Positions 26,348 through 35,073 are shown, counted from the stretch's first letter. The stretch is 38,109 bases of DNA from Burkholderiales bacterium (GCA_025358485.1 JANYJJ010000002.1:1-38109); one strand, 5' to 3'. Numbers and translations: made by a program. The notes: generated by a model from the sequence alone, not told the origin.

Positions 26348-27937
26348 ATGAAACGCCTGCTTCTCGTCACCAATTTCGCTGCGGCCGTTGTCGCCGCTGC
26401 AGCCCTCGCGGTTTTGCCCGCCCAAGCGCAAACACTGCGCTGGGCCAGTCAGGGCGATGCACAAACCATGGACCCGCACTCGCAAAACGAGTCGCTCACC
26501 AACTCCATCAACGGCCAGGTTTACGAGTTGCTGGTGTCGCGGGACAAAAAGCTGATGCTCACGCCGACTTTGGCCACCGAATGGCAGCAGCTTTCGCCCA
26601 CACAGTGGCGCTTCAAATTGCGCCCGAATGTGAAGTTTCACGACGGCACGCCGTTCACCGCCGACGACGTGGTGTTTTCGGTGATCCGTGCACGCGAAGG
26701 CTCGTCTGACATCAAGGTGTACGCCAACGCTGTGGGCGAACCGACCAAAATCGACAACCTCACGGTCGAGTTCAAAACCAAAGACGTGAACCCGGTGTTC
26801 CTGGAGCACATGGCCACCATCCAGATCATGAGCAAGGTCTGGAGTGAGAAAAACAAGGCCACCAAGGCCATCGATTACAAAAACAAGGAAGAGGGTTTTG
26901 CCACCTTCAACGCCAACGGCACCGGGCCTTTCATGTTGGTGTCGCGCCAGCCCGATGTGAAAACCGTGTTCAAGCGCAACCCGGCGTGGTGGGGCCCGAC
27001 TGACGGCAACGTGCAAGAAGTGATCTACACACCCATCAAGAGCGACGCCACGCGCGTGGCAGCTTTGTTGTCGGGTGAGTTGGATTTCATCCTCGACCCT
27101 GCGCCGCAAGACGTGGCGCGCCTGCGCGCGTCGCCCGGCGTGAAGGTCATCGACGGCCCTGAGAACCGCGTCATCTTCATCGGCATGGACCAAAACCGTG
27201 ACGAGCTTTTGTACAGCAGCGTGAAAGGCAAAAACCCGTTCAAAGACATCCGCGTGCGCAAGGCGCTGTACGACGCCATCGACATTGAAACGATACGCAG
27301 CAAGTTGATGCGAGGTCAGGCTTTTCCCACGGGCGGCATCACACCGTCGCCACTGGCCGCTTTCAACGACCCGGCCATCGAAGGCCGTCGCCCTTACGAC
27401 CTGGAAGGCGCCAAGAAGTTGATGATCGACGCCGGTTACCCGCAAGGCTTCGAGGTGACCATGGACTGCCCGAACAACCGCTACATCAACGACGAAGAAA
27501 TTTGCCAAACGCTGGCCGTGATGTGGTCGAAGTTGAACGTAAAAATCAGGCTGAATGCCATGCCCCGCGCCACCTATTTCCCCAAGGTGCAAAAGTTCGA
27601 CACCTCGCTTTACATGCTGGGTTGGGGCGGTGCCAGCACCGACGCCGAAAGCACGCTCACACCTGTGTTGCGCAGCCGCGGTGAGGGAGGCGTTGGCTCA
27701 TGGAACTTCGGCGGCTTCAAAAACGTGAAGCTCGACGAATTTGCCACCGCGTCCAGCAAGGAAGGCGACCCGAAAAAGCGCGAGCAACTGATTCGCTCGG
27801 CGCTGAAAGAGCACAACGCAGAAGTCAACAACTTGCCTCTGCACCGTCAGGTGATTCCTTGGGGCGCACGTGCGAATGTCACGTTGGTGCACCGGGCAGA
27901 CAACTGGCTGGAATGGAATTGGATATCGGTGAAGTGA
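26348..27937 (+). CDS. ABC transporter substrate-binding protein, family 5 (peptide/dipeptide type)
   Basis: A 529-residue periplasmic binding protein. The signal peptide (about 1-27, ending LPAQAQ) precedes TLRWASQGDAQTMDPHSQNE, the typical family-5 start. WRFKLRPNVKFHDGTPFTADDV is the family signature, and IRVRKALYDAIDIETI and NNLPLHRQVIPWG lie in the expected later positions. It should bind oligopeptides or a similar ligand for an ABC importer, but no permease or ATPase genes adjoin it. ATG 26348 is preceded by GGAG with a five-base gap, which favours it over upstream in-frame codons at 26282. A REP-like pair follows the stop. Confidence 0.93.
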   Translation: MKRLLLVTNFAAAVVAAAALAVLPAQAQTLRWASQGDAQTMDPHSQNESLTNSINGQVYELLVSRDKKLMLTPTLATEWQQLSPTQWRFKLRPNVKFHDGTPFTADDVVFSVIRAREGSSDIKVYANAVGEPTKIDNLTVEFKTKDVNPVFLEHMATIQIMSKVWSEKNKATKAIDYKNKEEGFATFNANGTGPFMLVSRQPDVKTVFKRNPAWWGPTDGNVQEVIYTPIKSDATRVAALLSGELDFILDPAPQDVARLRASPGVKVIDGPENRVIFIGMDQNRDELLYSSVKGKNPFKDIRVRKALYDAIDIETIRSKLMRGQAFPTGGITPSPLAAFNDPAIEGRRPYDLEGAKKLMIDAGYPQGFEVTMDCPNNRYINDEEICQTLAVMWSKLNVKIRLNAMPRATYFPKVQKFDTSLYMLGWGGASTDAESTLTPVLRSRGEGGVGSWNFGGFKNVKLDEFATASSKEGDPKKREQLIRSALKEHNAEVNNLPLHRQVIPWGARANVTLVHRADNWLEWNWISVK

Positions 27938-27946
27938 GCTGACTTG

Positions 27947-27984
27947 CTCCCTCCTCCTTGACGGAGGAGGGCAGGGGAGGGGGT
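27947..27984 (+). repeat. REP-like palindromic unit, forward copy
   Basis: CCCTCCTCC (27949-27957) and GGAGGAGGG (27963-27971) form a perfect nine-base stem around TTGAC, followed by a G-rich tail ending GGGTGA. It lies ten bases after the stop of the binding-protein gene and pairs with an inverted copy at 28022-28057. The hairpin may protect the 3' end of the mRNA. Confidence 0.75.
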
Positions 27985-28021
27985 GAACTTGTCAATCACC
28001 CTGTTTTGCTTTGAACGCTTT

Positions 28022-28057
28022 CACCTCTCCCCATCCCTCCCCGTCAAGGGGAGGGGG
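28022..28057 (-). repeat. REP-like palindromic unit, inverted copy
   Basis: CCCTCCCC (28035-28042) and GGGGAGGG (28048-28055) form a stem around GTCAA. Read on the minus strand, the unit has the same layout as the forward copy: stem, TTGAC loop, stem, then a G-rich tail ending AGGTGA. The two copies are head to head, 37 bases apart. Confidence 0.75.
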
Positions 28058-28189
28058 CAATACATCACGCGGCAGGCGCAGCCTCAAGCAGCAAACTAGC
28101 GCCTCTTCCCCCGCCTTATCCCCCTCAAGTTTTCGGCCTCGACCGGAACAATGGTGCAGCGTCACTGACGACGCCACTTTTGCTTCCGC

Positions 28190-29368
28190 ATGGCCTCTGA
28201 CTCTCAAGACAAAACGCTCCCCGCATCGCCCCGCAAGCTGGCCAAGGCCCGCGAAGACGGACAGGTGGCGCGTTCGCGTGACTTAGGTCACTTGCTGGTG
28301 GTGGCCGGCGGCGGCGCGCTGTTGGTGGCGCTGGCACCGCAGGCCCTGGGTTGGATGCGTGACCTGCTGGCCAGTGGCTTGCGTTTCAATGCCGATGTGC
28401 TGACCAGCACCAAGTCCATGGGCGAGCACCTCAGCGCCTTGTCGCTGCGCTGGATGTTGAGCGTGCTTCCCTTGGGTGCCGTGATCGCCTTGGCCGCCGT
28501 GCTGGGCAGCGTGGCGGTGGGCGGCTGGAACTGGACATGGAAGCCCATCATGCCCAACTTCGGCAAATTGAATCCGCTGACGGGCGTGATGCGCTTGCTC
28601 TCCAAACAACAGGTGATTGAAGCCTTCAAAGCGTCGGGCCTCGCACTGGTGCTGGGCGGCATTGCCACTTTGTATCTGAAGTCTCACGTGGACGACTTCA
28701 ACAGCATGCTGGGCATGGCGGTGCCCACAGCTTTGCCGCACATGGGCAACATTATTTTGAACGGCTTGTTGCTGTTGATTTTGGTGTTGGCGGTGTTTGC
28801 CGCGGTCGACGCGCCCTTGCAGCGTTTCATGATGGCGAAGCAGCTGCGCATGAGTCCCGCCGAAGCCAAACAAGAACACAAAGAAAACGAAGGCAACGGC
28901 GAAATCAAGGCCAAGCTCAAGTCACGCATGCGCGCCATGGCCAACAAACGCATGTTGAGCGCGGTGCCCACTGCCGACTTGGTGGTGATGAACCCCACGC
29001 ACTACGCCGTGGCCTTGAAGTACGACGAAAACAGCATGGGCGCACCGCGTGTGGTGGCCAAAGGGGCCGACTTGATGGCCATGCGCATCCGCGACGCGGC
29101 CAACGGAGCCGAAGTGCCGGTGCTGCAAGCGCCGGTGCTGGCGCGTGCTTTGTACGCCCACTCTGAAGTTGACCGCGAAGTGCCGGCTGCCCTGTTTGCT
29201 GCCGTGGCGCAAGTGCTGGCCTACGTTTACCAATTGCGCGCCGCGCTGGCCGGCCAGGGCAAAGCGCCCGCAGCGTTGCCCGCGCTGAATGTGCCGAGCG
29301 AGCTGGACCCGCACAACGACCCCAAATTCATGGCCCAACGTATGTCCCAAATGAGCGCAGCTGAATGA
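28190..29368 (+). CDS. flhB: Flagellar export protein FlhB
   Basis: A 392-residue component of the flagellar type III export gate. DSQDKTLPASPRKLAKAREDGQ-type charged residues come first, then four membrane helices (about 30-215), then the cytoplasmic domain. The self-cleavage site NPTH is N268-P269-T270-H271; cleavage between Asn and Pro switches export from rod/hook to filament substrates. PVLQAPVLARALYAHSEVDREVP is the conserved C-terminal part. An extra tail of about 45 residues follows. ATG 28190 has no strong ribosome site. The stop overlaps flhA as ATGA, and the gene opens the flhB-flhA-flhF-flhG-fliA cluster. Confidence 0.97.
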   Translation: MASDSQDKTLPASPRKLAKAREDGQVARSRDLGHLLVVAGGGALLVALAPQALGWMRDLLASGLRFNADVLTSTKSMGEHLSALSLRWMLSVLPLGAVIALAAVLGSVAVGGWNWTWKPIMPNFGKLNPLTGVMRLLSKQQVIEAFKASGLALVLGGIATLYLKSHVDDFNSMLGMAVPTALPHMGNIILNGLLLLILVLAVFAAVDAPLQRFMMAKQLRMSPAEAKQEHKENEGNGEIKAKLKSRMRAMANKRMLSAVPTADLVVMNPTHYAVALKYDENSMGAPRVVAKGADLMAMRIRDAANGAEVPVLQAPVLARALYAHSEVDREVPAALFAAVAQVLAYVYQLRAALAGQGKAPAALPALNVPSELDPHNDPKFMAQRMSQMSAAE

Positions 29369-31449
29369 ACCCTTTGATTCAAAAGCTGCAAGCCTGGCTC
29401 GGCCCGAACGCCACCGCCATACGCGCGCTGATGGCACCGCTGTTCATCGTCATGGTGTTGGCGATGATGGTGTTGCCACTGCCGGCCTTCGCGCTGGACG
29501 TGCTGTTCACTTTCAACATCGCCATGGCCTTGATGGTGATGATGGTGGCGTCTTACATGGTGCGCCCGCTGGACTTTGCCGCTTTCCCGAGCGTGATTTT
29601 GCTCACGACCTTGCTGCGGCTTTCGCTCAACGTGGCGTCGACTCGCGTGGTGCTGCTGGAAGGGCACACCGGTGCCGGTGCGGCGGGTGCGGTGATCGAA
29701 GCCTTCGGCCATTTTTTGATCGGTGGCAACTTCGCGGTGGGCTTGATCGTGTTCGCCATCATCGTGGTCATCAACTTCATCGTGGTGACCAAGGGTGCCG
29801 AGCGCATTGCCGAAGTCGGCGCGCGCTTTGCGTTGGACGCCATGCCCGGCAAACAAATGGCCATTGATGCCGACTTGAACGCCGGCACCATCGACGAGAA
29901 AGAAGCCAAACGCCGCCGCGCTGAAGTCGGCGACGAGGCCGAGTTTTTTGGCTCCATGGACGGTGCCAGCAAGTTTGTGCGCGGTGATGCAATCGCCGGT
30001 TTGTTGATACTTTTCATCAACATCATTGGCGGCTTCATCATCGGTGTGGCACAGCACGACCTCACCGCCGCGCAGGCGGCGGACAGCTACATCTTGTTGG
30101 CTGTGGGTGACGCGCTGGTGGCGCAAATCCCGGCTTTGCTGATCTCAGTGGCGGCAGCCATGGTGGTGTCGCGCGTGGGCAAAGACAAAGACGTGGGCAC
30201 GCAAATCGCCCAGCAAATTTTCAATTCACCGCGTTCGCTGGCCATCACTGCGGGCGTGATTGGCGCGCTGGGTTTGATCCCTGGCATGCCCAATATCGTG
30301 TTCTTGTCACTGGCCGGTGGCATGGGCTACTTTGCCTACTGGATGCGCGGCCGCGACCAACGCGCCAAGACCGAACCGCCGCGCCCCGCGCCCCCGCCCG
30401 AGCCCAATGCCGAAGCCAGTTGGGACGATCTGCAACCGGTTGACACGCTGGGCATGGAGGTGGGCTACCGCCTGATTGCGCTGGTGGACAAACAGCGCGA
30501 AGGCGACTTGCTCACCCGCATCAAAGGCGTGCGCAAAAAGTTTGCCCAAGACGTCGGCTTCTTGCCGCCGCCGGTTCACATTCGCGACAACCTGGAACTC
30601 AAGCCCAGCATGTACCGCCTGACGCTGCGCGGCGCGGTGGTGGGCGAGGGCGAGGCCTTCCCCGGCATGTGGTTGGCCATCAATCCGGGCGGCGCGGCGG
30701 TGCAGCTCAGCGGCACGCCCACCACCGACCCGGCCTTTGGTTTGCCTGCGGTGTGGATTGAAGACCGCCAACGCGAGTCGGCCCAAATGAGCGGGTTTAC
30801 GGTGGTTGATTGCTCGACTGTGGTGGCCACCCATCTTTCACACTTGATGCAACTGCACGCAGCCAAATTACTCGGCCGTGTAGAGACCCAGCAGCTCGTT
30901 GAGCACGTGACCAAGCTGGCCCCGAAGTTGATAGAAGACGTGGTTCCCAAAATGGTTGGCATTGCCGCTTTGCAAAAGGTTTTGCAGCTTCTTCTCGAAG
31001 AAGGCGTGCACATCCGCGACATGCGCTCCATCGTGGAAAGCCTGGCCGAACACGCCGCCACCGTCACCGATCCGGCCGAGCTGGCACGCCGCATTCGCAT
31101 TCATTTGGCCCCGGCCATCGTTCAGCAAATTTACGGCCCCGCCAAAGAGTTGGATGTGATTGCGCTGGAGCCTGAGCTGGAGCGCATCGTCAGCCAAGCG
31201 CTCAATTCACCGCATGGTGCCGCGCTGGACCCCGGCGTGGCCGACACCCTCACCCGCAACGCCGTCAGCAGTGCCAAGCGCCAAGAAGACTTGGGCCTGC
31301 CTGCTTGCTTGTTGGTGCCCGACAGCATTCGCGCCCCGGTGGCCCGCTTGCTGAAACGCGCCGCGCCGCGCCTGCGTGTGCTGGCCCACAGCGAAATTCC
31401 CGAGACGCATTCCATCCGCATCGCTTCAATCATTGGAGCGCTGACATGA
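29365..31449 (+). CDS. flhA: Flagellar export gate protein FlhA
   Basis: A 694-residue FHIPEP-family protein, full length. Eight membrane helices fill residues 20-330, with the signature PLDFAAFPSVILLTTLLRL followed by SLNVASTR. The cytoplasmic loop around KGAERIAEVGARFALDAMPG contains the conserved charged residues needed for proton-driven export. A Pro-rich linker (about 335-355) leads to the C-terminal ring domain that docks chaperone-substrate complexes. ATG 29365 overlaps flhB, and the stop overlaps a 26-codon ORF that links it to flhF. Confidence 0.97.
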   Translation: MNPLIQKLQAWLGPNATAIRALMAPLFIVMVLAMMVLPLPAFALDVLFTFNIAMALMVMMVASYMVRPLDFAAFPSVILLTTLLRLSLNVASTRVVLLEGHTGAGAAGAVIEAFGHFLIGGNFAVGLIVFAIIVVINFIVVTKGAERIAEVGARFALDAMPGKQMAIDADLNAGTIDEKEAKRRRAEVGDEAEFFGSMDGASKFVRGDAIAGLLILFINIIGGFIIGVAQHDLTAAQAADSYILLAVGDALVAQIPALLISVAAAMVVSRVGKDKDVGTQIAQQIFNSPRSLAITAGVIGALGLIPGMPNIVFLSLAGGMGYFAYWMRGRDQRAKTEPPRPAPPPEPNAEASWDDLQPVDTLGMEVGYRLIALVDKQREGDLLTRIKGVRKKFAQDVGFLPPPVHIRDNLELKPSMYRLTLRGAVVGEGEAFPGMWLAINPGGAAVQLSGTPTTDPAFGLPAVWIEDRQRESAQMSGFTVVDCSTVVATHLSHLMQLHAAKLLGRVETQQLVEHVTKLAPKLIEDVVPKMVGIAALQKVLQLLLEEGVHIRDMRSIVESLAEHAATVTDPAELARRIRIHLAPAIVQQIYGPAKELDVIALEPELERIVSQALNSPHGAALDPGVADTLTRNAVSSAKRQEDLGLPACLLVPDSIRAPVARLLKRAAPRLRVLAHSEIPETHSIRIASIIGALT

Positions 31450-31526
31450 CGTCGCTTGCGCTTGATTCTTTTTTGTCTGCTCAACCGTTTTCCATTTCGT
31501 TTTCCGTCCTTGGAGACCTCACATGA
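31446..31526 (+). CDS. 26-codon linking ORF between flhA and flhF
   Basis: ATG 31446 shares ATGA with the flhA stop, and the TGA at 31524-31526 shares ATGA with the flhF start. It has its own GGAG at 31435-31438, seven bases upstream. The peptide begins MTSLALDSFLSAQPFSISF, is Ser/Phe/Leu-rich, and matches no family I know. The two overlaps suggest that its translation carries ribosomes from flhA to flhF, either as a coupling device or as a small protein. Confidence 0.55.
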   Translation: MTSLALDSFLSAQPFSISFSVLGDLT

Positions 31527-33421
31527 ACGTTCGTCGCTTCACTGCGCGCAGCTCGCGCGATGCCTTGGTTTTGGTGCGTCAGGCATTGGGCGACGACGCT
31601 GTCGTGCTGTCCACCCAGCCCTGCACTGAGGGCGTGGAAGTGCTGGCCATGTCGCCCGCCAGCATCGAACAAATTCAGCGCTACTCGGCGGCGCAAGGTG
31701 CGTCTGCTGAGCCCGCCAAAGTCAGTGCGCCCAAGTTCAAATCTGCGGGTGCGGGTGCGGCTGTTGCGAATTCAGGTCAATCGAATGCTGCGCAAGGCTC
31801 GGTCGCCAGCGACGTTGAGCGCTTGTCCATGAGCACGCTGTCGTTTCAAGACTATGTGCGTGAACGCATGCTGCGCCGTCGCAGTGCGGCGATGAAGTCG
31901 CCTGCTGCTGCCGCTGAAGCGGCTTACGTGGCACCGGCACAGCCCGCCGTTCAAGCCAACGTCACACAGCGTCGCATCGAGCCTGTCATGCCCGCGCCGG
32001 TGTCGAACAACGCGAACAACGCGAACAACGCGAACAGCGCGAACCCGGTGAGCGCCGTGCGCGCGCCAGCCAACTTCCGCGAGCCACCGGTGCTGCGCGA
32101 TGAGATTCGCTACGAACGCGAGACGCCCGCGCGTGCACCCACTCAAATCAACGCTGCCGTCACATCGGCTTTTCAAGCCGCCCGCCAAACGTCTTTCCAA
32201 GCGCAGGCCGCCGTGCCCACCTTGGCCGACGTGCAGCCCGCGCATCAGCCGTCGGTGCAAACGCCTTACTTCGTGCCGACTCAAGCGCACACCCAAGCGC
32301 ACACACAACAGCACACACAACAGCACACCCAAACGCACAGCGCCGCGCCGCAGCGCGATCAGCAAGACATGATGATCGAGCTGCGCGCCATGAAAGGCCT
32401 CATCGAAGACCGCTTCGACACGCTGGCCTTCGTTGACAAATTGCAGCGTCAACCCGCCCATGCGCGGCTGGCTCAACGTCTTCTTGATTGCGGTTTTTCG
32501 CCAGCCCTCATTCGCAAACTCACCGACGGCATGGGTGCCGAGGTGATGGACGAAGCCGCGTGGGTCAGCGACGTGCTCGAGCGCAATTTGCTTACCGCTG
32601 AAGGCGAGTTGCCGCTCGAAGACCAAGGCGGCGTCTTTGCCCTTATCGGCTCTACAGGCGTTGGCAAAACCACCAGCACCGCGAAACTCGCGGCTGCTTT
32701 TGCCAGCAAACACGGTGCCATGCACCTTGGTTTGATCACGCTCGACGCCTATCGCGTGGGTGCCCACGAACAGTTGCGCACCTACGGCCGCATCTTGGGT
32801 GTGCCGGTTCACACTGCCCATGACCGCGCCTCACTTGAGGATTTGTTGGAGCTCCTCAGCGCCAAAAAGATGGTGCTCATCGACACCGCCGGCATGGCCC
32901 AGCGCGACAGCCGCACCCGCGAACTGCTCGACATGCTGAGCCACCGCTCCATCCAAAAACTGCTGGTCATCAACGCCGCCGCGCAAGGTGAAACCACCGA
33001 AGACGTGCTGTTGTCTTACCGCGCCAGCCAGGCCAAAGGCATCGTGTTGTCCAAGCTCGATGAGGCCGTGAAACTGGGCCCCGCCATCGACGCGCTCATC
33101 CGCCACAAGCTGCCGGTCACCGTGGTCGCGAATGGCCAGCGCGTGCCGGAAGACTGGCACCGTTTGAGCGGCCACGCCTTGGTGCAACGCGCCTTGCGTC
33201 CCAGTGCGGGCGCGGCCTACCGCATTGACGCGAGCGATGTGAATTTGATTTTTGCCGCCACGCAAGGGCCTATCGCCGCTCGTGCGGCATCACGTGAAGC
33301 ATCACGTGAAGCCTTACGTGAAGCCAGCCGAACGGCGGGCGATTCGCTGCACACCCATCGTCTTGCGCCTGCTCAGCATTTCGTTCAACAAAACGCTTTT
33401 GCTGAACACGCCCACGCTTGA
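31523..33421 (+). CDS. flhF: Flagellar SRP-like GTPase FlhF
   Basis: FlhF places flagella, usually at the cell pole, as a GTP-dependent dimer related to Ffh and FtsY. The 632 residues are longer than many homologues because of a Pro/Ala/Gln/Asn-rich middle (about 100-290). The N-terminal MNVRRFTARSSRDALVLVRQALGDDAVVLS is typical. The NG domain runs from about 290, with G1 FALIGSTGVGKTT (near 374), LDAYRVGAHEQL, and G3 LIDTAGMAQRD. Repeats include NNA copies, His-Thr-Gln copies at about 252-272, and an Ala-Ser-Arg-Glu repeat near the C-terminus. GGAG at 31512-31515 supports ATG 31523. Confidence 0.94.
   Translation: MNVRRFTARSSRDALVLVRQALGDDAVVLSTQPCTEGVEVLAMSPASIEQIQRYSAAQGASAEPAKVSAPKFKSAGAGAAVANSGQSNAAQGSVASDVERLSMSTLSFQDYVRERMLRRRSAAMKSPAAAAEAAYVAPAQPAVQANVTQRRIEPVMPAPVSNNANNANNANSANPVSAVRAPANFREPPVLRDEIRYERETPARAPTQINAAVTSAFQAARQTSFQAQAAVPTLADVQPAHQPSVQTPYFVPTQAHTQAHTQQHTQQHTQTHSAAPQRDQQDMMIELRAMKGLIEDRFDTLAFVDKLQRQPAHARLAQRLLDCGFSPALIRKLTDGMGAEVMDEAAWVSDVLERNLLTAEGELPLEDQGGVFALIGSTGVGKTTSTAKLAAAFASKHGAMHLGLITLDAYRVGAHEQLRTYGRILGVPVHTAHDRASLEDLLELLSAKKMVLIDTAGMAQRDSRTRELLDMLSHRSIQKLLVINAAAQGETTEDVLLSYRASQAKGIVLSKLDEAVKLGPAIDALIRHKLPVTVVANGQRVPEDWHRLSGHALVQRALRPSAGAAYRIDASDVNLIFAATQGPIAARAASREASREALREASRTAGDSLHTHRLAPAQHFVQQNAFAEHAHA
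32280..32340 (+). repeat. His-Thr-Gln coding repeats inside flhF
   Basis: Near-repeats of CAAGCGCACACC and CAGCACACACAA encode alternating Thr, Gln, Ala and His. They lie in the disordered linker before the GTPase domain, so length change would be tolerated. Confidence 0.75.
33287..33322 (+). repeat. Three 12-base repeats at the 3' end of flhF
   Basis: Two identical units GCATCACGTGAA and a third GCCTTACGTGAA encode Ala-Ser-Arg-Glu, Ala-Ser-Arg-Glu and Ala-Leu-Arg-Glu. They lengthen the C-terminal tail behind the GTPase domain. Confidence 0.8.
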
Positions 33422-33467
33422 CTGCGTTGACACACACATTGAACTTCCTGCCGAACTGAACGCTTTC

Positions 33468-34346
33468 ATGACCGCATATTTTTCTCGTCCCGCACCGCTC
33501 GACCAGGCCCACGGCCTGCGGCAACGCTTCTCCAGCATTGCCACCCGCATCATTCCTGTGGTTTCCAACCCCCACGTGGCTTTCAGCGGCGTGATGTTGG
33601 AGCGCCTTTGCACCGCTTTCGGTCAGCAAGGCCGCCACACCTTGGTGATAGACGCAGCCGAAAGCTCACCCGCCCCCAGCGAGATGATCGATGTTGACTT
33701 GGCCGATTGCATAGCCCGCGTGTCTGCGCAAGTGAGCTACCTCGCTGCCCGCGGTGCGCCCTTGCGCTACGTCGATGCACGCGGCTGCACCGCCAGTTTT
33801 TTGCAAGCCGCATGTGACGCCGCACCCATGGCCAGCGTGGTGTTGGTGCACGCCCCGGCCGCCGATTTGTGTCGCTTGTTCATGCGTACCGAAGCACGTC
33901 CCTTGCTGCTGGCCGATGACCGCCCCAGCAGCGTCACCCACGCCTACGCCGCCATGAAGCTGCTCACGCAGCGCGCAGGTTTGGTGGTGTATGACTTGAT
34001 GTTGTGTGCGGCTGCGCATTCGCCGCGCAGCGAGCGCATCGCCATGCAATTGGCCACCTGCGGCGACGACTTTTTGGGTGCTGTGCTGCGCAACTGGCTG
34101 CAAGTAGACCCGGCCACCGACGCGTCTGAGGCACCTGCCGCCGGGTTGATGCGCTGGGCTGCTGAGGTCTTGCAAACGCATGTTCCTTCGCAAATTCCAA
34201 CGCACTCTCCAACGAACTATCAACCGCCCTTCGAACCCGCTTGGCAGGCTGCCATGGGAATGCCGCCCTCCTCACACATTTCAGGAACTTTGGCCATGAA
34301 CAAACTGATGCCGCACGCTGAGCCTCGCCTGCACGCGATGAACTGA
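33468..34346 (+). CDS. FlhG/FleN-like protein lacking the ATP-binding P-loop
   Basis: This 292-residue protein sits between flhF and fliA, the flhG position. Its N-terminus has DQAHGLR (12-18), the DQAxxLR activator helix by which FlhG stimulates FlhF GTPase activity. The next segment, where MinD/FlhG proteins have GGKGGVGKT, reads IIPVVSNPHVAFSGV, with no Lys or GKT. The following VIDAAES and VVYDLML sit where switch regions occur in the family. Secondary structure still suggests the MinD-like fold to about 260; the tail after that is low complexity. It likely contacts FlhF without ATP-controlled dimerisation (inference). ATG 33468 is chosen for the FlhG-like start; no ribosome site is seen. 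Confidence 0.7.
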   Translation: MTAYFSRPAPLDQAHGLRQRFSSIATRIIPVVSNPHVAFSGVMLERLCTAFGQQGRHTLVIDAAESSPAPSEMIDVDLADCIARVSAQVSYLAARGAPLRYVDARGCTASFLQAACDAAPMASVVLVHAPAADLCRLFMRTEARPLLLADDRPSSVTHAYAAMKLLTQRAGLVVYDLMLCAAAHSPRSERIAMQLATCGDDFLGAVLRNWLQVDPATDASEAPAAGLMRWAAEVLQTHVPSQIPTHSPTNYQPPFEPAWQAAMGMPPSSHISGTLAMNKLMPHAEPRLHAMN

Positions 34347-34359
34347 GATGGAGACGAAC

Positions 34360-35073
34360 ATGTACACCGCCAAAGGCCAGCTGGACGTCAACACCATGCT
34401 TAAGCAGTACAGCCCGCTGGTGCGCAGGCTGGCCCATCAAATGATTGCCAAGTTGCCTGCCAACGTGGAAATTGACGACCTGATCCAAGTCGGCATGATC
34501 GGTTTGACCGACGCGTTGAGCCGCTTTGATCCGGGCCAAGGCGTGCAGTTTGAGACCTTTGCCACACAGCGAATTCGCGGCGCGATGTTGGACGAATTGC
34601 GTGGCAACGATTACTTGTCACGCGGCATTCGCAAACAGCAACGCAGCATTGAAGCTGCCGTGCACCGGCTGCAGCAGTCGCTCGGCCGCGCCCCGGCAGA
34701 GAGCGAAATTGCCCGCGAAATGGGTGTCAGTTTGGTCGAGTACCAGGAGCTGCTCGGCAAAGTGCGCGGCACGCAGTTGGTGTACCTTGAAGACATGGCC
34801 GGTGACGATGGAGACGCTGACTATTTAGACCGCCACGTCGCCGACGACGCCATGAACCCGTTGGCTCAACTGCAAGACCACCGCATGCGCGGCGCATTGG
34901 TCGAGGCCATCAAGCACCTGCCCGAGCGCGAGCAGTACGTGATGAGCATGTATTACGAGCACGACATGAATTTGAAGGAAATTGCGGCGGTACTGAAGGT
35001 CACCGAATCGCGCGTGTGTCAATTGCACAGCCAGTCGATTGCGCGCCTGCGCGTGAAATTGCGCGAGCACTGA
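34360..35073 (+). CDS. fliA: Flagellar sigma factor FliA (sigma-28)
   Basis: A 237-residue sigma factor that directs RNA polymerase to late flagellar and chemotaxis promoters. Region 2 shows YSPLVRRLAHQMIAKLP, DDLIQVGMIGLTDALSRFD and the FETFATQRIRGAMLDELR -10-binding helices. Region 3 contains RSIEAAVHRLQQSLGRAP. Region 4 ends with LKEIAAVLKVTESRVCQLHSQ, the -35 helix-turn-helix. ATG 34360 is preferred over 34348 because GGAG lies six bases before it. The gene follows the FlhG-like gene in the same direction by 13 bases. No flgM is in this window. Confidence 0.97.
   Translation: MYTAKGQLDVNTMLKQYSPLVRRLAHQMIAKLPANVEIDDLIQVGMIGLTDALSRFDPGQGVQFETFATQRIRGAMLDELRGNDYLSRGIRKQQRSIEAAVHRLQQSLGRAPAESEIAREMGVSLVEYQELLGKVRGTQLVYLEDMAGDDGDADYLDRHVADDAMNPLAQLQDHRMRGALVEAIKHLPEREQYVMSMYYEHDMNLKEIAAVLKVTESRVCQLHSQSIARLRVKLREH

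Noticed and set aside
26273-27592. 439-codon minus-strand frame across the binding-protein gene
   Set aside because: Antisense shadow; the plus strand encodes a full family-5 binding protein with signal peptide and ribosome site.
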